Shown here: one piece after another, positions 25,224 through 33,498 of the stretch | Numbering within the stretch: position 1 is the first letter of the stretch | Layout: the number at the start of each line of letters is the position of its first letter | DNA from: Frankia nepalensis | GTDB taxonomy: Bacteria > Actinomycetota > Actinomycetes > Frankiales > Frankiaceae | Direction: 5' to 3' | Assembly (NCBI RefSeq): GCF_016786325.1 | Contig: NZ_JADWYU010000189.1 | Coordinates: 1-38,189, forward strand | DNA: 38,189 nucleotides | Position numbers and translations under genes: made by a program | The notes under the pieces: model-generated | Seen by the model: the letters and a program-made list of their open reading frames with translations, nothing else | Told to the model about the DNA's origin: nothing | Database searches by the model: none

Positions 25224-25634
25224 GCGGGCAGGTCTCGTTTCTCGTAGGTCACGCCGAACCAGCCGCGCCGGGGGTGAGGCCGCTGGGCCCTCGCCCCGCC
25301 GGGCGGTGGCGCCGGACGGTGGTCCACCCGCGTGGGGCGGGCTCTCCTCCATCGTGCCAGGATCCGCCGGGAGCACTCGCTCACCCGCCCGTCGAGAGGC
25401 CAGCCGGTCACCGGGCGGCGGGCTGGTGTGCGGGCCGGTGACCTCCCGCGGCATCCGGCGGCCGGTCGCGTAGTAAGGTTGACGCCGCTGCATCGGGTCC
25501 CACCGCGTGACGACCCGCGGTACCCGGTCTACGAGTGTCCGCCGCCCACAGGCGTGGCACCTATAGTCATGGCAACCAGGATGTGGCACCCAGACCGATG
25601 AGCTAGCCCCAACTCGACGACGAGGTTTCCCCGC
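25224..25634. promoter_or_regulatory. 411-bp divergent region between lepA and rpsT
   Basis: Contains GTAAGGTTGACG near 25475 and TATAGT at 25562-25567 (a likely rpsT -10; no clear -35 at normal spacing). GTGGCACC occurs twice (about 25553 and 25583). The lepA start region lies at the left end. No gene seen. Confidence 0.45.
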
Positions 25635-25904
25635 GTGGCCAACATCAAGTCGCAGATCAAGCGCATTCGCACCAACGAGCAGGCCCGGCTGCGCAACAAG
25701 GCCGTGAAGTCCGAGCTGAAGACGGTGGTGCGCCGCTTCCGGGAGGCCGCCGACGCCGGTGACGTCGAGACCGCCACCGCCTCGCTGAAGGTCGCGTCCC
25801 AGAAGCTGGACAAGGCCGTCAGCAAGGGTGTCATCCACGCCAACCAGGCCGCCAACAAGAAGTCGGCCATGGCCAAGCGGCACGCGAGCCTTACCAGCTC
25901 CTGA
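25635..25904 (+). CDS. rpsT: 30S ribosomal protein S20
   Basis: An 89-residue basic protein beginning (M)[20 protein letters not shown] and ending [17 protein letters not shown], the unmistakable S20. It binds 16S rRNA in the 30S subunit. Starts at GTG 25635 with a GAGG about 9 bases upstream. It has its own promoter region and a strong terminator (25921-25950), so it is probably monocistronic. Opposite strand to lepA. Confidence 0.97.
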   Translation: MANIKSQIKRIRTNEQARLRNKAVKSELKTVVRRFREAADAGDVETATASLKVASQKLDKAVSKGVIHANQAANKKSAMAKRHASLTSS

Positions 25905-25920
25905 ACCACGGAAACTGACG

Positions 25921-25950
25921 AAAGCCGGGACGCGGACGCGTCCCGGCTTT
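25921..25950 (+). terminator. rpsT terminator
   Basis: AAAGCCGGGACGCG (25921-25934), loop GA, CGCGTCCCGGCTTT (25937-25950): a perfect 14-bp stem ending in TTT, 16 bases after the rpsT stop. Textbook intrinsic terminator for this GC level. Confidence 0.85.
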
Positions 25951-25986
25951 CATCATGCCCGCGATCGGGAAAGCCCGAGAGGGCTG

Positions 25987-26034
25987 TACGCGGACCGAGG
26001 GACCCTCCTAGCCGAGGGTCCCTCGGTCCGCGTA
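25987..26034. terminator. Perfect 21-bp-stem inverted repeat
   Basis: Arms 25987-26007 and 26014-26034 are exact complements over 21 bases (TACGCGGACCGAGGG...) around the loop CTAGCC, followed by TTT on the plus strand. It lies between rpsT's terminator and the end of the small minus-strand gene at 26122. It may be a bidirectional terminator, yet it is far longer than needed. Confidence 0.65.
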
Positions 26035-26121
26035 TTTCGCGTTCTCCCGGCGGATGCGTCGCCCGGACGGCCGCCCGTGCGCGCGACGCCGCCGGCCGGC
26101 GGCGTCCTGGCCGGCGGCGCC

Positions 26122-26340
26122 CTAGAGCTCGCCGACCGGAACGAACGCCGAGGGAGCGGCTGGCGGGGCCAGCGGGACCGGGATGGGCAGGGTGGCCGGC
26201 TCCTCGGCCCAGGGGTAGCGGATGTCGCCGGAGCGATACTCGGTCGTCCGTGGCGGCAGCAGCGCCAGGCCCTCCGCCAGTAGTCCCGCGTCAAACTGCG
26301 GATCGGTCTCCGCGCGGAGGTCCATGACGTCGTCGTCCAT
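26122..26340 (-). CDS. Small hypothetical protein, 72 residues
   Basis: Starts at ATG 26340 (MDDDVMDLRAETDP) and ends at VGELstop. Codon third positions are mostly G/C, as in real genes here, and the Pro/Ala-rich C-terminal third follows an acidic, ordered-looking N-terminus. No known domain. There is no ribosome-binding site; instead the hairpin CCGGA-TTTT-TCCGG (26344-26357) sits directly before the ATG. A second ATG (26324) has no site either. A real short gene is likely but not certain. It lies between the 21-bp inverted repeat and hemW. Confidence 0.5.
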   Translation of the reverse strand: MDDDVMDLRAETDPQFDAGLLAEGLALLPPRTTEYRSGDIRYPWAEEPATLPIPVPLAPPAAPSAFVPVGEL

Positions 26341-26680
26341 ATGCCGGATTTTTCCGGGTGGACGACCACAAAGCCACGGCGACACGCCCAGCGTTGCCGC
26401 ATTTGACCTCAACACTAGGTAAACACCCCGAGGCGTCCCGAGGGTTCCGTCGAATCCCGCGCGCGGAGGGCGAAACGGCCGGGGTGGTCACGTGGCCGGC
26501 CCGCGCGGGCCGGCCACGCGCCGATGGTGCCCGCTACCGGCGCGTTCGCCCCGACAGCCGTTCGGCGGGCGAGGCCGGCGGTGGGCTCCGGGCCCGACGT
26601 CACCGCGAAATCGGCGGAAATGCGCCTGCCGCGCGGATCGTCGCCGCCGGGCGGCCCATGCCGGGGAGCACACTGGAGGC
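26341..26680. other. 340-bp region between the small hypothetical gene and hemW
   Basis: Contains a CCGGA-TTTT-TCCGG hairpin (26344-26357), an A/T-rich patch near 26401-26425 (promoter-like for the minus-strand gene), a perfect 28-bp palindrome (26491-26518), and GGAGG (26674-26678) before hemW. No gene seen. Confidence 0.5.
26491..26518. repeat. Perfect 28-bp palindrome upstream of hemW
   Basis: CGTGGCCGGCCCGC (26491-26504) is followed immediately by its exact complement (26505-26518), with no loop. All G/C except the terminal T/A pairs. It may be an RNA hairpin or protein-binding dyad; such long G/C palindromes are also prone to mutation. Confidence 0.65.
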
Positions 26681-27907
26681 ATGTCCTCCAAGCCACCCGA
26701 GGGCCTGCCCGCGCCGGCCGACGGCGGACTGCCGGCCACGGCGCTCGCCGAGCTTCCCCTACGCCCGTTAGGGGTCTACATCCACGTGCCGTACTGCGCG
26801 AGCCGGTGCGGCTACTGCGACTTCAACACCTACACCGCGTCGGAGCTCGGCGGCGGGACGAGCGCGGCCACCTACGCCGCGACCGCCATCGAGGAGATCC
26901 GGCTGGCCGCCCGGGTGCTCGGACCCGGGGCCCCGCCCGTGGACACGGTGTTCTTCGGCGGCGGGACCCCCACGCTGCTGCCTCCCGCGGATCTCGCCGC
27001 CCTCCTCGCCGCCGTCGACGAGACGTTCGGCCTGCGCCCCGGCGCCGAGGTCACCACCGAGGCCAACCCGGAGTCCGTGGACGCGGCTTCGCTGGAGCAG
27101 CTGCGCGCCGCGGGCTTCACCCGCGTCTCGTTCGGCATGCAGAGCGCCCGGCCGCACGTGCTGGCCGCGCTCGACCGGCGGCACACCCCCGGCCGGCTGC
27201 CCGACGTCGTCTGCTGGGCCCGCAAGGCCGGATTCGACCAGGTGAGCGTCGACCTGATCTACGGCGCGCCGGGAGAGTCGGACCGCGACTGGGCGGCAAG
27301 CCTCGAGGGCGCGCTCGAGCTCGCTCCCGACCACGTCAGCGCCTACGCGCTCACCGTCGAGGACGGCACGAAGCTCGCCCGCCGGGTCCGCCGCGGCGAG
27401 CTGCTGGAGCCGGACGACGACCTGCTCGCCGACCGATACCTCCAGGCCGACGAGACGCTCACCGCCGCCGGGCTGTCCGCCTACGAGGTCAGCAACTGGG
27501 CCACCGGCCCCAGTGCCTGGTGCCGTCACAACCTGGGCTACTGGCGGGGCGGCGGCTGGTGGGGCGTCGGCCCTGGCGCGCACAGCCACGTCGGCGGGGT
27601 GCGCTGGTGGAACGTGCGCCACCCGTCGGAGTACGGCGACCGGCTGCGTGCCGGCCAGAGCCCCGCCCGGGCCCGCGAGGTCCTCGACCCCAGGGAACGC
27701 CAGCTGGAGCGGGTGATGCTCGGCGTCCGTCTCGCCGAGGGCCTGCCGCTGGCGGAGCTGACTCCGGCGGGCGCGGCCGCCCTCGACGAGCTGGTCGGCT
27801 CGGGTCTGGTGGCCCCGGAGGGGCTCGCCGACGGCCGGGTCCGGCTGACCCGGGACGGGCGCCTGCTGACGGACACGGTCGTCCGGGCGCTCCTGTCGGA
27901 TCTCTGA
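26681..27907 (+). CDS. hemW: Radical SAM heme chaperone HemW (HemN-like)
   Basis: A 408-residue radical SAM protein. YIHVPYCASRCGYCDFNTY holds the CX3CX2C cluster ligands (C39, C43, C46), FFGGGTPTLL near 88 and TTEANPESV near 124 are the SAM-binding blocks, and the HemN C-terminal domain starts near 325. HemW carries this sequence type (with DFNTY/DFFS after the third Cys) and inserts or hands over heme rather than oxidising coproporphyrinogen; true HemN has an extra Cys in CX3CX2CXC, absent here. TGGAGG lies 3 bases before ATG 26681. It precedes hrcA as in other actinobacteria. Confidence 0.9.
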   Translation: MSSKPPEGLPAPADGGLPATALAELPLRPLGVYIHVPYCASRCGYCDFNTYTASELGGGTSAATYAATAIEEIRLAARVLGPGAPPVDTVFFGGGTPTLLPPADLAALLAAVDETFGLRPGAEVTTEANPESVDAASLEQLRAAGFTRVSFGMQSARPHVLAALDRRHTPGRLPDVVCWARKAGFDQVSVDLIYGAPGESDRDWAASLEGALELAPDHVSAYALTVEDGTKLARRVRRGELLEPDDDLLADRYLQADETLTAAGLSAYEVSNWATGPSAWCRHNLGYWRGGGWWGVGPGAHSHVGGVRWWNVRHPSEYGDRLRAGQSPARAREVLDPRERQLERVMLGVRLAEGLPLAELTPAGAAALDELVGSGLVAPEGLADGRVRLTRDGRLLTDTVVRALLSDL

Positions 27908-28001
27908 ACGCCACGGGCCGCCGCGTGCCCCGCTCGCGGGTGACCGCGGGATGAGCGGCGACCGCTGGGCAAGGATGGCTGACCCGACCGGCCCCCGCAC
28001 G

Positions 28002-28034
28002 TTAGACTTGGCACTCCAGGTGGGGGAGTGCCAG
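28002..28034 (+). promoter_or_regulatory. CIRCE operator with overlapping promoter of hrcA-dnaJ
   Basis: TTGGCACTC (28008-28016), nine bases, GAGTGCCAG (28026-28034): the CIRCE element bound by HrcA, with two substitutions per half from TTAGCACTC. A -10-like TTAGAC at 28002-28007 and CTGACC (27979-27984) at 17-bp spacing make a plausible promoter just upstream. It lies 163 bp before hrcA and implies autoregulated heat-shock control. Confidence 0.88.
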
Positions 28035-28196
28035 AACAGATCGATCTCGCCACCCGCGGGCCCGAATGCGCGCACCATGGCATATGCGAAGAACCAGGGC
28101 GAGCGGGACGCGGGTTCTCGGGGCATGGCTGGTCGCTGACGGTCCCGCCGGCCCGGGTCTGGGCTGGATGACGCTGTCGGGACGGGAGGCACGCCG

Positions 28197-29324
28197 ATGA
28201 TCCCGGGCTCGGGACGTCACGGCCGCGCCGGCCCGGCCAACCGCCGGGTAGGTCCCGGTGGCCCGGTAGGCCCCGGTCCTGTGGTCACCGAGGGGGTGCG
28301 TGACGTGCTGGAGGAACGCCGGCTGGAGGTGCTGCGGGCGATCGTCGAGGACTTCGTGCTCAGCAACGAGCCGGTTGGTTCGAAGGCGCTCGCCGAACGG
28401 CACGCGCTCGGCGTGTCACCGGCGACGGTTCGCAACGACATGGCCGCGCTGGAGGACGAGGGATACATCACCCAGCCGCACACCAGCGCGGGCCGCATCC
28501 CGACGGACAAGGGCTACCGCCTGTTCGTCGACCGGCTGTCCGGTGTCAAGCCGCTGTCGCGGGCCGAGCGGCGGGCCATCCAGAACTTCCTCGAGGGCGC
28601 GGTCGACCTCGACGACGTCGTGCTCCGGTCGGTCCGTCTGCTCGCCCAGCTGACCCGCCAGGTCGCGGTCGTCCAGTACCCCTCGCTGACCTCCAGCCGG
28701 GTCCGCCACATCGAGGTCGTCCAGATCAGCCCCGGCCGGCTGCTGATCGTGCTGATCACGGACACCGCCCGGGTCGAGCAACGGATCGTCGACGTCGCCG
28801 AGCCTCTGGAGGAGGACGTCGTCGCCGAACTGCGCGCCGTGCTCAACCGGGCGCTCGGCGGGCGCCGGCTCGCGGACGCGGCCGCGGAGGCCGCCACGCT
28901 CCCGGAGGGGGCGAGCCCCGGACTGCGGCCGCAGCTCACGGCGCTGGCCACCGTCCTGATCGAGACGCTGGTCGAGCGGCACGAGGAGCGGATCGCGCTC
29001 GCCGGGACCGCGAACCTCACCCGCTCGGCCCTCGACTTCTCCGACTCGCTGCGGATGATCCTGGAGGCGCTCGAGGAGCAGGTGGTGCTGCTCAAGCTCA
29101 TCGGCTGGGCGCGTGAGCCAGGTACCGTTACGGTGCGCATCGGTCGCGAGACGGACGTCGACGCTCTGCGTTCCACGGCCGTCATCGCGACCAGCTATGG
29201 CCGGGGCAACGCCGCCCTGGGCGGCATGGGGGTGGTCGGTCCCAAGCGGATGGACTACCCCGGAACGATGTCGGCCGTCTGGGCCGTGGCCAACTACGTG
29301 GGCGAACTCCTGGGCGCCGACTGA
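28197..29324 (+). CDS. hrcA: Heat-inducible transcription repressor HrcA
   Basis: A 375-residue HrcA. The winged helix at about residues 40-105 has [28 protein letters not shown] and [35 protein letters not shown], diagnostic for HrcA; the C-terminal domain includes [11 protein letters not shown] and IGRETD. It binds CIRCE and is relieved when GroEL is busy. ATG 28197 has GGGAGG 8 bases upstream; an internal GTG is possible but less well placed. The first 30 residues are Gly/Pro/Arg-rich and atypical. The gene is followed at 32 bp by dnaJ. Confidence 0.95.
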   Translation: MIPGSGRHGRAGPANRRVGPGGPVGPGPVVTEGVRDVLEERRLEVLRAIVEDFVLSNEPVGSKALAERHALGVSPATVRNDMAALEDEGYITQPHTSAGRIPTDKGYRLFVDRLSGVKPLSRAERRAIQNFLEGAVDLDDVVLRSVRLLAQLTRQVAVVQYPSLTSSRVRHIEVVQISPGRLLIVLITDTARVEQRIVDVAEPLEEDVVAELRAVLNRALGGRRLADAAAEAATLPEGASPGLRPQLTALATVLIETLVERHEERIALAGTANLTRSALDFSDSLRMILEALEEQVVLLKLIGWAREPGTVTVRIGRETDVDALRSTAVIATSYGRGNAALGGMGVVGPKRMDYPGTMSAVWAVANYVGELLGAD

Positions 29325-29330
29325 GGGGTA

Positions 29331-29373
29331 GTGGACTTCTAGCGGTGGACTTCTAAATGGCAGTGGACTACTA
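29331..29373 (+). repeat. Triple GTGGACTTCTA-type repeat at the dnaJ start
   Basis: GTGGACTTCTA at 29331-29341 and 29345-29355, then GTGGACTACTA at 29363-29373 inside dnaJ codons 3-6. The first two read as GTG-GAC-TTC-stop mini-ORFs; the second stop (TAA 29354-29356) abuts the dnaJ ATG. Confidence 0.6.
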
Positions 29374-30490
29374 CGCGGTGCTGGGCGTCGGCCGCGAGGC
29401 GACCGGGGATGAGATCAAGCGGGCGTACCGCAAGCTCGCCCGGGAGCTGCATCCCGATGTCAACCCTGACCCGGAGGCCCAGCAGCGGTTCAAGACCGTG
29501 ACCGCGGCCTACGAGGTGCTCTCCGACCCGGAGAAGCGCCAGATCGTCGACCTCGGGGGCGACCCGCTCGCCCCCGGTGGCGGTGGCGGCGGCTCGCCGT
29601 TCGGCGCCGGTTTCGGCGGCCTCGGCGACATCATGGACGCGTTCTTCGGCGGCGGCGCGAGCCGCGGCCCGCGCTCCCGGGTCCGCCGGGGCAACGACGC
29701 GCTGCTGCGCCTCGAGCTCGACCTCGCCGAGACCGCCTTCGGGGCCAACCGCGACATCACGGTGGACACCGCCGTCGTCTGCGGGGTCTGCACCGGCTCC
29801 GGCGCCGCCCCCGGCACCGCGCCGACCACCTGCCAGACCTGTGGCGGCCGCGGCGAGATCCAGCAGGTCACCCGGTCGTTCCTCGGCCAGATGGTGACCT
29901 CGCGGCCCTGCGCGCGCTGCGCCGGGACGGGCACGGTCATCGAGCACCCCTGCCGGGAGTGCGCCGGCGACGGCCGGGTGCGCAAGCGCCGGACGCTGAC
30001 CGTCAAGATCCCGGCTGGGGTCGAGGACGGGATGCGCATCCGGCTGTCCGGCGAGGGCGAGGTCGGCCCCGGCGGCGGCCCGGCGGGCGACCTGTACGTC
30101 GAGGTCTCCGAACGGGCGCACCCGATCTTCACCCGGGAGGGCGACGACCTGCACTGCGACCTGCGGCTGCCGATGACCGCCGCGGCGCTGGGCACGACCG
30201 CCTCGCTGGAGACGCTGGACGGCACCGAGACGATCACCGTGAAGCCGGGCACCCAGCCCGGCGAGGTGATCCGGCTGACCGGTCGGGGGGTGCCGCACCT
30301 GCGCGCCGTCGGCCGCGGTCACCTGCTCATCCACGTCTCGGTGGAGACGCCGACGAAGCTCGACACCGAGCAGGAGAACCTGCTGCGCGAGCTCGCCCGG
30401 CTGCGCGGCGAGGAGCAGCCCACGGTCGTCAGCGCCACCACCACGGCGACGGGCCTGTTCAACCGCCGCCGCGGCGGCCGCCGACGGTGA
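29357..30490 (+). CDS. dnaJ: Chaperone protein DnaJ (DnaJ2-type)
   Basis: A 377-residue type I DnaJ. J-domain residues 1-70 with HPD at 32-34; Gly/Phe-rich stretch about 73-110; four CxxCxGxG zinc motifs ([32 protein letters not shown]) about 145-215; C-terminal substrate domains. It stimulates DnaK ATPase. Position after CIRCE-hrcA makes it the second J protein (DnaJ2) of actinobacteria. No Shine-Dalgarno is evident before ATG 29357 (the preceding bases are GTGGACTTCTAA), so initiation may rely on coupling to upstream translation. Confidence 0.95.
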   Translation: MAVDYYAVLGVGREATGDEIKRAYRKLARELHPDVNPDPEAQQRFKTVTAAYEVLSDPEKRQIVDLGGDPLAPGGGGGGSPFGAGFGGLGDIMDAFFGGGASRGPRSRVRRGNDALLRLELDLAETAFGANRDITVDTAVVCGVCTGSGAAPGTAPTTCQTCGGRGEIQQVTRSFLGQMVTSRPCARCAGTGTVIEHPCRECAGDGRVRKRRTLTVKIPAGVEDGMRIRLSGEGEVGPGGGPAGDLYVEVSERAHPIFTREGDDLHCDLRLPMTAAALGTTASLETLDGTETITVKPGTQPGEVIRLTGRGVPHLRAVGRGHLLIHVSVETPTKLDTEQENLLRELARLRGEEQPTVVSATTTATGLFNRRRGGRRR

Positions 30491-30503
30491 GAACCAGGCA
30501 CGC

Positions 30504-31256
30504 GTGACGACGGCGCCGGTCTTCCAGCTGGCGCCGCTGCCCGCCGCCGACGTGTTCACGCTCGGTGGGCCCGAGGGGCGGCACGCGGCGACGGTGCGGC
30601 GGCTGCGGGCGGGGGAGCGGCTCGACGTCACCGACGGGGCGGGCGAGGTGCTGCGCTGCGAGGTCGCGGCGGCGCGGCGCGACGAGCTGGACTGCCAGGT
30701 GCTGGAGCGGGTGTCCGTGCCGGCGCCGGCGCCACGGGTCGTCGTCGTCCAGGCGCTGGCGAAGGGGGACCGCGGCGACCTGGCCGTCGAGATGCTCACC
30801 GAGGTCGGCGTCGACGAGATCGTTCCCTGGGCGGCGTCCCGGTCGGTGGTCCGCTGGGAGGGGGAGCGCGGCGCCCGCTCGGCCGCCCGCTGGGCGGCGA
30901 CCGCCACCGAGGCGGCCAAGCAGGCCCGCCGGGCACGCTGGCCCGGCGTCGCCCCGCTCGCGAGCACGGCGGCCGTCGGCGACCGGCTGGCCGCGGCCGG
31001 CCTCGCGCTGGTGCTGCACGAGGACGCCACCAGGCCGCTCGCCGGCCTCGCGGGCCGGCACGCGCCGTGGCCGCCCGCGGGCGACATCGTGCTGGTGGTC
31101 GGCCCGGAGGGCGGGATCGCCGAATCCGAGCTCGCGGCCTTCGAGAAGGCCGGCGCCGCCGTCGTCCGGCTCGGCCCCACCGTGCTGCGCACCTCGACGG
31201 CCGGCGTCGCGGCGGCGGCCGTGCTGCTGGCCGCCACCGGCCGCTGGGACGGATAG
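30504..31256 (+). CDS. rsmE: 16S rRNA (uracil-1498-N3)-methyltransferase RsmE
   Basis: A 250-residue SPOUT methyltransferase. The N-terminal PUA-like domain has HAATVRRLRAGERLDVTDG; the C-terminal knot has LVVGPEGGIAESELAAFEKAGA and RLGPTVLRTSTAGVAA, the SAM-binding signature of RsmE. It methylates U1498 of 16S rRNA. GTG 30504 is 13 bases after the dnaJ stop, with weak ribosome-binding site (AGGCA). Cotranscribed with hrcA-dnaJ, as in M. tuberculosis. Confidence 0.93.
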   Translation: MTTAPVFQLAPLPAADVFTLGGPEGRHAATVRRLRAGERLDVTDGAGEVLRCEVAAARRDELDCQVLERVSVPAPAPRVVVVQALAKGDRGDLAVEMLTEVGVDEIVPWAASRSVVRWEGERGARSAARWAATATEAAKQARRARWPGVAPLASTAAVGDRLAAAGLALVLHEDATRPLAGLAGRHAPWPPAGDIVLVVGPEGGIAESELAAFEKAGAAVVRLGPTVLRTSTAGVAAAAVLLAATGRWDG

Positions 31257-31295
31257 ACTCGGGTTCCCAGGTACGTACGCGTTTGTTGCTGTGTT

Positions 31296-31617
31296 GCCTG
31301 CGGGGGGGCGACCCCCCGCACCCCCCGAACGGGGGGTGGCTGGTGGGGCGACCCCCGCATCCCCTGAGCGGGGGGTGGTTGGTGGGGCGGCCCTCCGCAT
31401 CCCCCGAACTGGGGGTGGCTGCCGGGGTGTGAGCCCCGGATCCCCCGAAAGGGGGGTGTCTGGCGGGCGCGGCCCTCCAGCTCCCGAAGGGGGGTGGCTG
31501 GCGGGGTGTGAGCCCTGGGTCCCTGAAAGGGGTGCTCGCCGGGGGGCGAGCTTCCGGTTCCTGAAGGGGGGTGCTCGCCGGGATGGGCTTCCGGTTCCCG
31601 AGAGGGGGCGCAGGGGG
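31296..31617 (+). repeat. Degenerate array of about seven 37-41-bp G/C hairpin repeats
   Basis: Units begin at 31321, 31361, 31401, 31442, 31482, 31521 and 31560, with partial units at each end. Each starts CCC(C)CGAA then GGGGGGTG (a C-run/G-run hairpin) and continues with GGCTGGCGGGG and a C-rich half that ends CCGGAT-like. Lengths are 40, 40, 41, 40, 39, 39, 37, not multiples of three, so it is not a coding repeat. Degeneracy rises to the right. There are no spacers, so it is not CRISPR. It fills the space between rsmE and phoH and may end transcription or form G-quadruplexes. Confidence 0.75.
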
Positions 31618-31757
31618 ACAGGCCAGGTGGCGCCGGTGGGACACGCGGTACGGCAAACCGGCTGGACGAGACGTCCCGCCACGCGGCATGGTCGTTCCAC
31701 CACACTGACCCGCATACCGACGATCCACATACCGACGAGAGGTGTCCCGGCCCCAGC

Positions 31758-32822
31758 GTGGCCGTTCCAATGCCCGAATCCGCTACTTCCCCGAGCGCGC
31801 CGCAGGTCACCCGCTTCGTGGTCCCCGGCCCGCACAGCATGGTCAGCCTGCTCGGCCACCAGGACGAGCTGCTCCGCGTCATCGAGCAGGCCCTGCACTC
31901 CGACATCCACGTCCGCGGCAACGAGATCACGATCACCGGGGAGCCGGCCGAGAACGCGCTCGCCGTGCGGCTGTTCACCGAGCTGTCCGCGCTGCTCGAC
32001 GCGGGCACGGTGCTGACCTCCCAGCACATCGACCACTCCCTGGCGATGCTGCGGGGCGGCGGCGACGAGCGGCCCGCCGAGGTGCTCACCCTCAACATCC
32101 TGTCGAGCCGCGGCCGCACCATCCGGCCGAAGACGCTGAACCAGAAGCGGTACGTGGACGCGATCGACGACCACACGATCGTGTTCGGCATCGGCCCCGC
32201 CGGAACCGGCAAGACCTACCTGGCGATGGCCAAGGCCGTGCAGTACCTGCAGGCCAAGAAGGTCAACCGGATCATCCTGACCCGGCCGGCCGTCGAGGCC
32301 GGGGAACGGCTCGGCTTCCTCCCGGGAACCCTCTTCGAGAAGATCGACCCGTACCTGCGCCCGCTCTACGACGCGCTGCACGACATGGTCGACCCGGACT
32401 CGATCCCCCGCCTGATCCAGAGCGGCACCATCGAGGTCGCCCCCCTGGCCTACATGCGCGGCCGGACGCTCAACGATGCCTTCATCATCCTCGACGAGGC
32501 GCAGAACACCTCGGCGGAACAGATGAAGATGTTCCTGACCCGGCTCGGCTTCGGCGCGAAGATCGTCGTCACCGGTGACATCACGCAGGTCGACCTGCCG
32601 TCGGGCACCCGCAGCGGCCTGCGCGTCGTCCGGGAGATCCTCGACGGCATCGAGGACGTCCACTTCGCCAACCTGACCAGCACCGACGTGGTCCGCCACC
32701 GGCTGGTGAGCGAGATCGTCGACGCCTACTCGCGCTGGGACGCCGCCACCGGTGGGGGCACGCCCGGGCCCGAGACCGGCGCGCCCCGCCCGGCCAGGGC
32801 GGCCCGGCGGGATCGCCGGTAA
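31758..32822 (+). CDS. phoH: PhoH-family ATPase (PhoH-like, YbeZ)
   Basis: A 354-residue P-loop protein. The N-terminal regions resemble KH-type ([14 protein letters not shown] at about 48-60). Walker A GPAGTGKT is at 146-153 from this start, [23 protein letters not shown] near 168 and [22 protein letters not shown] (Walker B) near 237 are PhoH signatures. Probably an RNA-related ATPase that works with YbeY, encoded immediately after. The start is GTG 31758 or ATG 31770; neither has a strong site (AGAGG at 31737-31741). Confidence 0.92.
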   Translation: MAVPMPESATSPSAPQVTRFVVPGPHSMVSLLGHQDELLRVIEQALHSDIHVRGNEITITGEPAENALAVRLFTELSALLDAGTVLTSQHIDHSLAMLRGGGDERPAEVLTLNILSSRGRTIRPKTLNQKRYVDAIDDHTIVFGIGPAGTGKTYLAMAKAVQYLQAKKVNRIILTRPAVEAGERLGFLPGTLFEKIDPYLRPLYDALHDMVDPDSIPRLIQSGTIEVAPLAYMRGRTLNDAFIILDEAQNTSAEQMKMFLTRLGFGAKIVVTGDITQVDLPSGTRSGLRVVREILDGIEDVHFANLTSTDVVRHRLVSEIVDAYSRWDAATGGGTPGPETGAPRPARAARRDRR

Positions 32823-32844
32823 CGGGCCGGTAAGGAGACTCCGG

Positions 32845-33468
32845 ATGTCTGTGTTCATCGCCAACGAGGCGGGCGAGGCCGAGGTCGACGAGGTGGCGCT
32901 GGCCGGGCTCGCCCGGTTCGTGCTGGACGCGATGAAGGTCAATCCACTGGCGGAGCTGTCGGTGATGCTCGTCGAGGCCGCCGACATGACCGACCTGCAC
33001 GTCCGCTACATGGGCGAGGACGGCCCGACCGACGTCCTGGCCTTCCAGCAGGACGAGGCCTTCGAGTCGACCTACGCCGACACGGCGGACTCCGACCCGA
33101 CGACCCTGCTCGGTGACGTCGTGCTCTGTCCGGAGGTGGCCCGCCGCCAGGCGCTCGCCGCGGGCCACCCCACCCAGCGGGAACTGCACCTGCTGTGCAC
33201 CCACGGCATCCTGCACCTGCTCGGCTACGACCACGCGGAGCCGGCGGAGGAGCGCGAGATGTTCCGCCTGCAGGAGGATCTGCTGGTTCGCTGGGAGGCC
33301 GCGGTCGCGGTCGGCGCGGGCGTGGCCGGCACCGCCACCTCCTCCGGGACGGCCACCTCGGGCGCCACCGGCTCGGGCGCCACCGGTTCGGATGCCACCG
33401 GTTCGGATGCCACCGGTTCGGGCGCCACCGGTTCGGGCGCGGCCTCGGCCGGCCCCGGCGCCGGCTGA
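32845..33468 (+). CDS. ybeY: Endoribonuclease YbeY (rRNA maturation factor)
   Basis: A 207-residue zinc endoribonuclease with the UPF0054 motif [11 protein letters not shown] (H120, H124, H130). The core [10 protein letters not shown] and [11 protein letters not shown] is typical. It matures the 16S 3' end and serves ribosome quality control with PhoH. AAGGAG 7 bases before ATG 32845. The core ends near residue 150; the rest is a Gly/Ala/Ser/Thr tail with five 15-bp repeats (33361-33435) encoding five-residue units ([10 protein letters not shown]), an extension not needed for catalysis. Confidence 0.92.
   Translation: MSVFIANEAGEAEVDEVALAGLARFVLDAMKVNPLAELSVMLVEAADMTDLHVRYMGEDGPTDVLAFQQDEAFESTYADTADSDPTTLLGDVVLCPEVARRQALAAGHPTQRELHLLCTHGILHLLGYDHAEPAEEREMFRLQEDLLVRWEAAVAVGAGVAGTATSSGTATSGATGSGATGSDATGSDATGSGATGSGAASAGPGAG
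33361..33435 (+). repeat. Five 15-bp tandem repeats in the ybeY tail
   Basis: Units GGCGCCACCGGCTCG, GGCGCCACCGGTTCG, GATGCCACCGGTTCG (twice) and GGCGCCACCGGTTCG are head to tail, in frame, encoding [25 protein letters not shown]. Near-identical units suggest recent expansion; copy number likely varies between strains. Confidence 0.85.
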
Positions 33469-33498
33469 GCGCGGGCCAGGGAAAGCCAGGACTTCCTG

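Noticed and set aside
25224-25883. 220-residue extension of LepA
   Set aside because: The conserved EF4 N-terminus begins at GTG 25223; the extension overlaps rpsT and its promoter.
31296-31617. CRISPR array
   Set aside because: Repeats are adjacent with no unique spacers, and no cas genes are present.
29339-32212. 957-codon minus-strand open frame opposite dnaJ, rsmE and phoH
   Set aside because: It is a shadow of plus-strand genes with clear domains, running through the hairpin repeat array; composition is Pro/Arg/Gly/Ala-rich with no domain.
30459-32987. 842-codon minus-strand open frame with repeated Pro/Arg segments
   Set aside because: The repeats only reflect the DNA repeat array; unit lengths are not multiples of three and the rest is antisense to rsmE and phoH.
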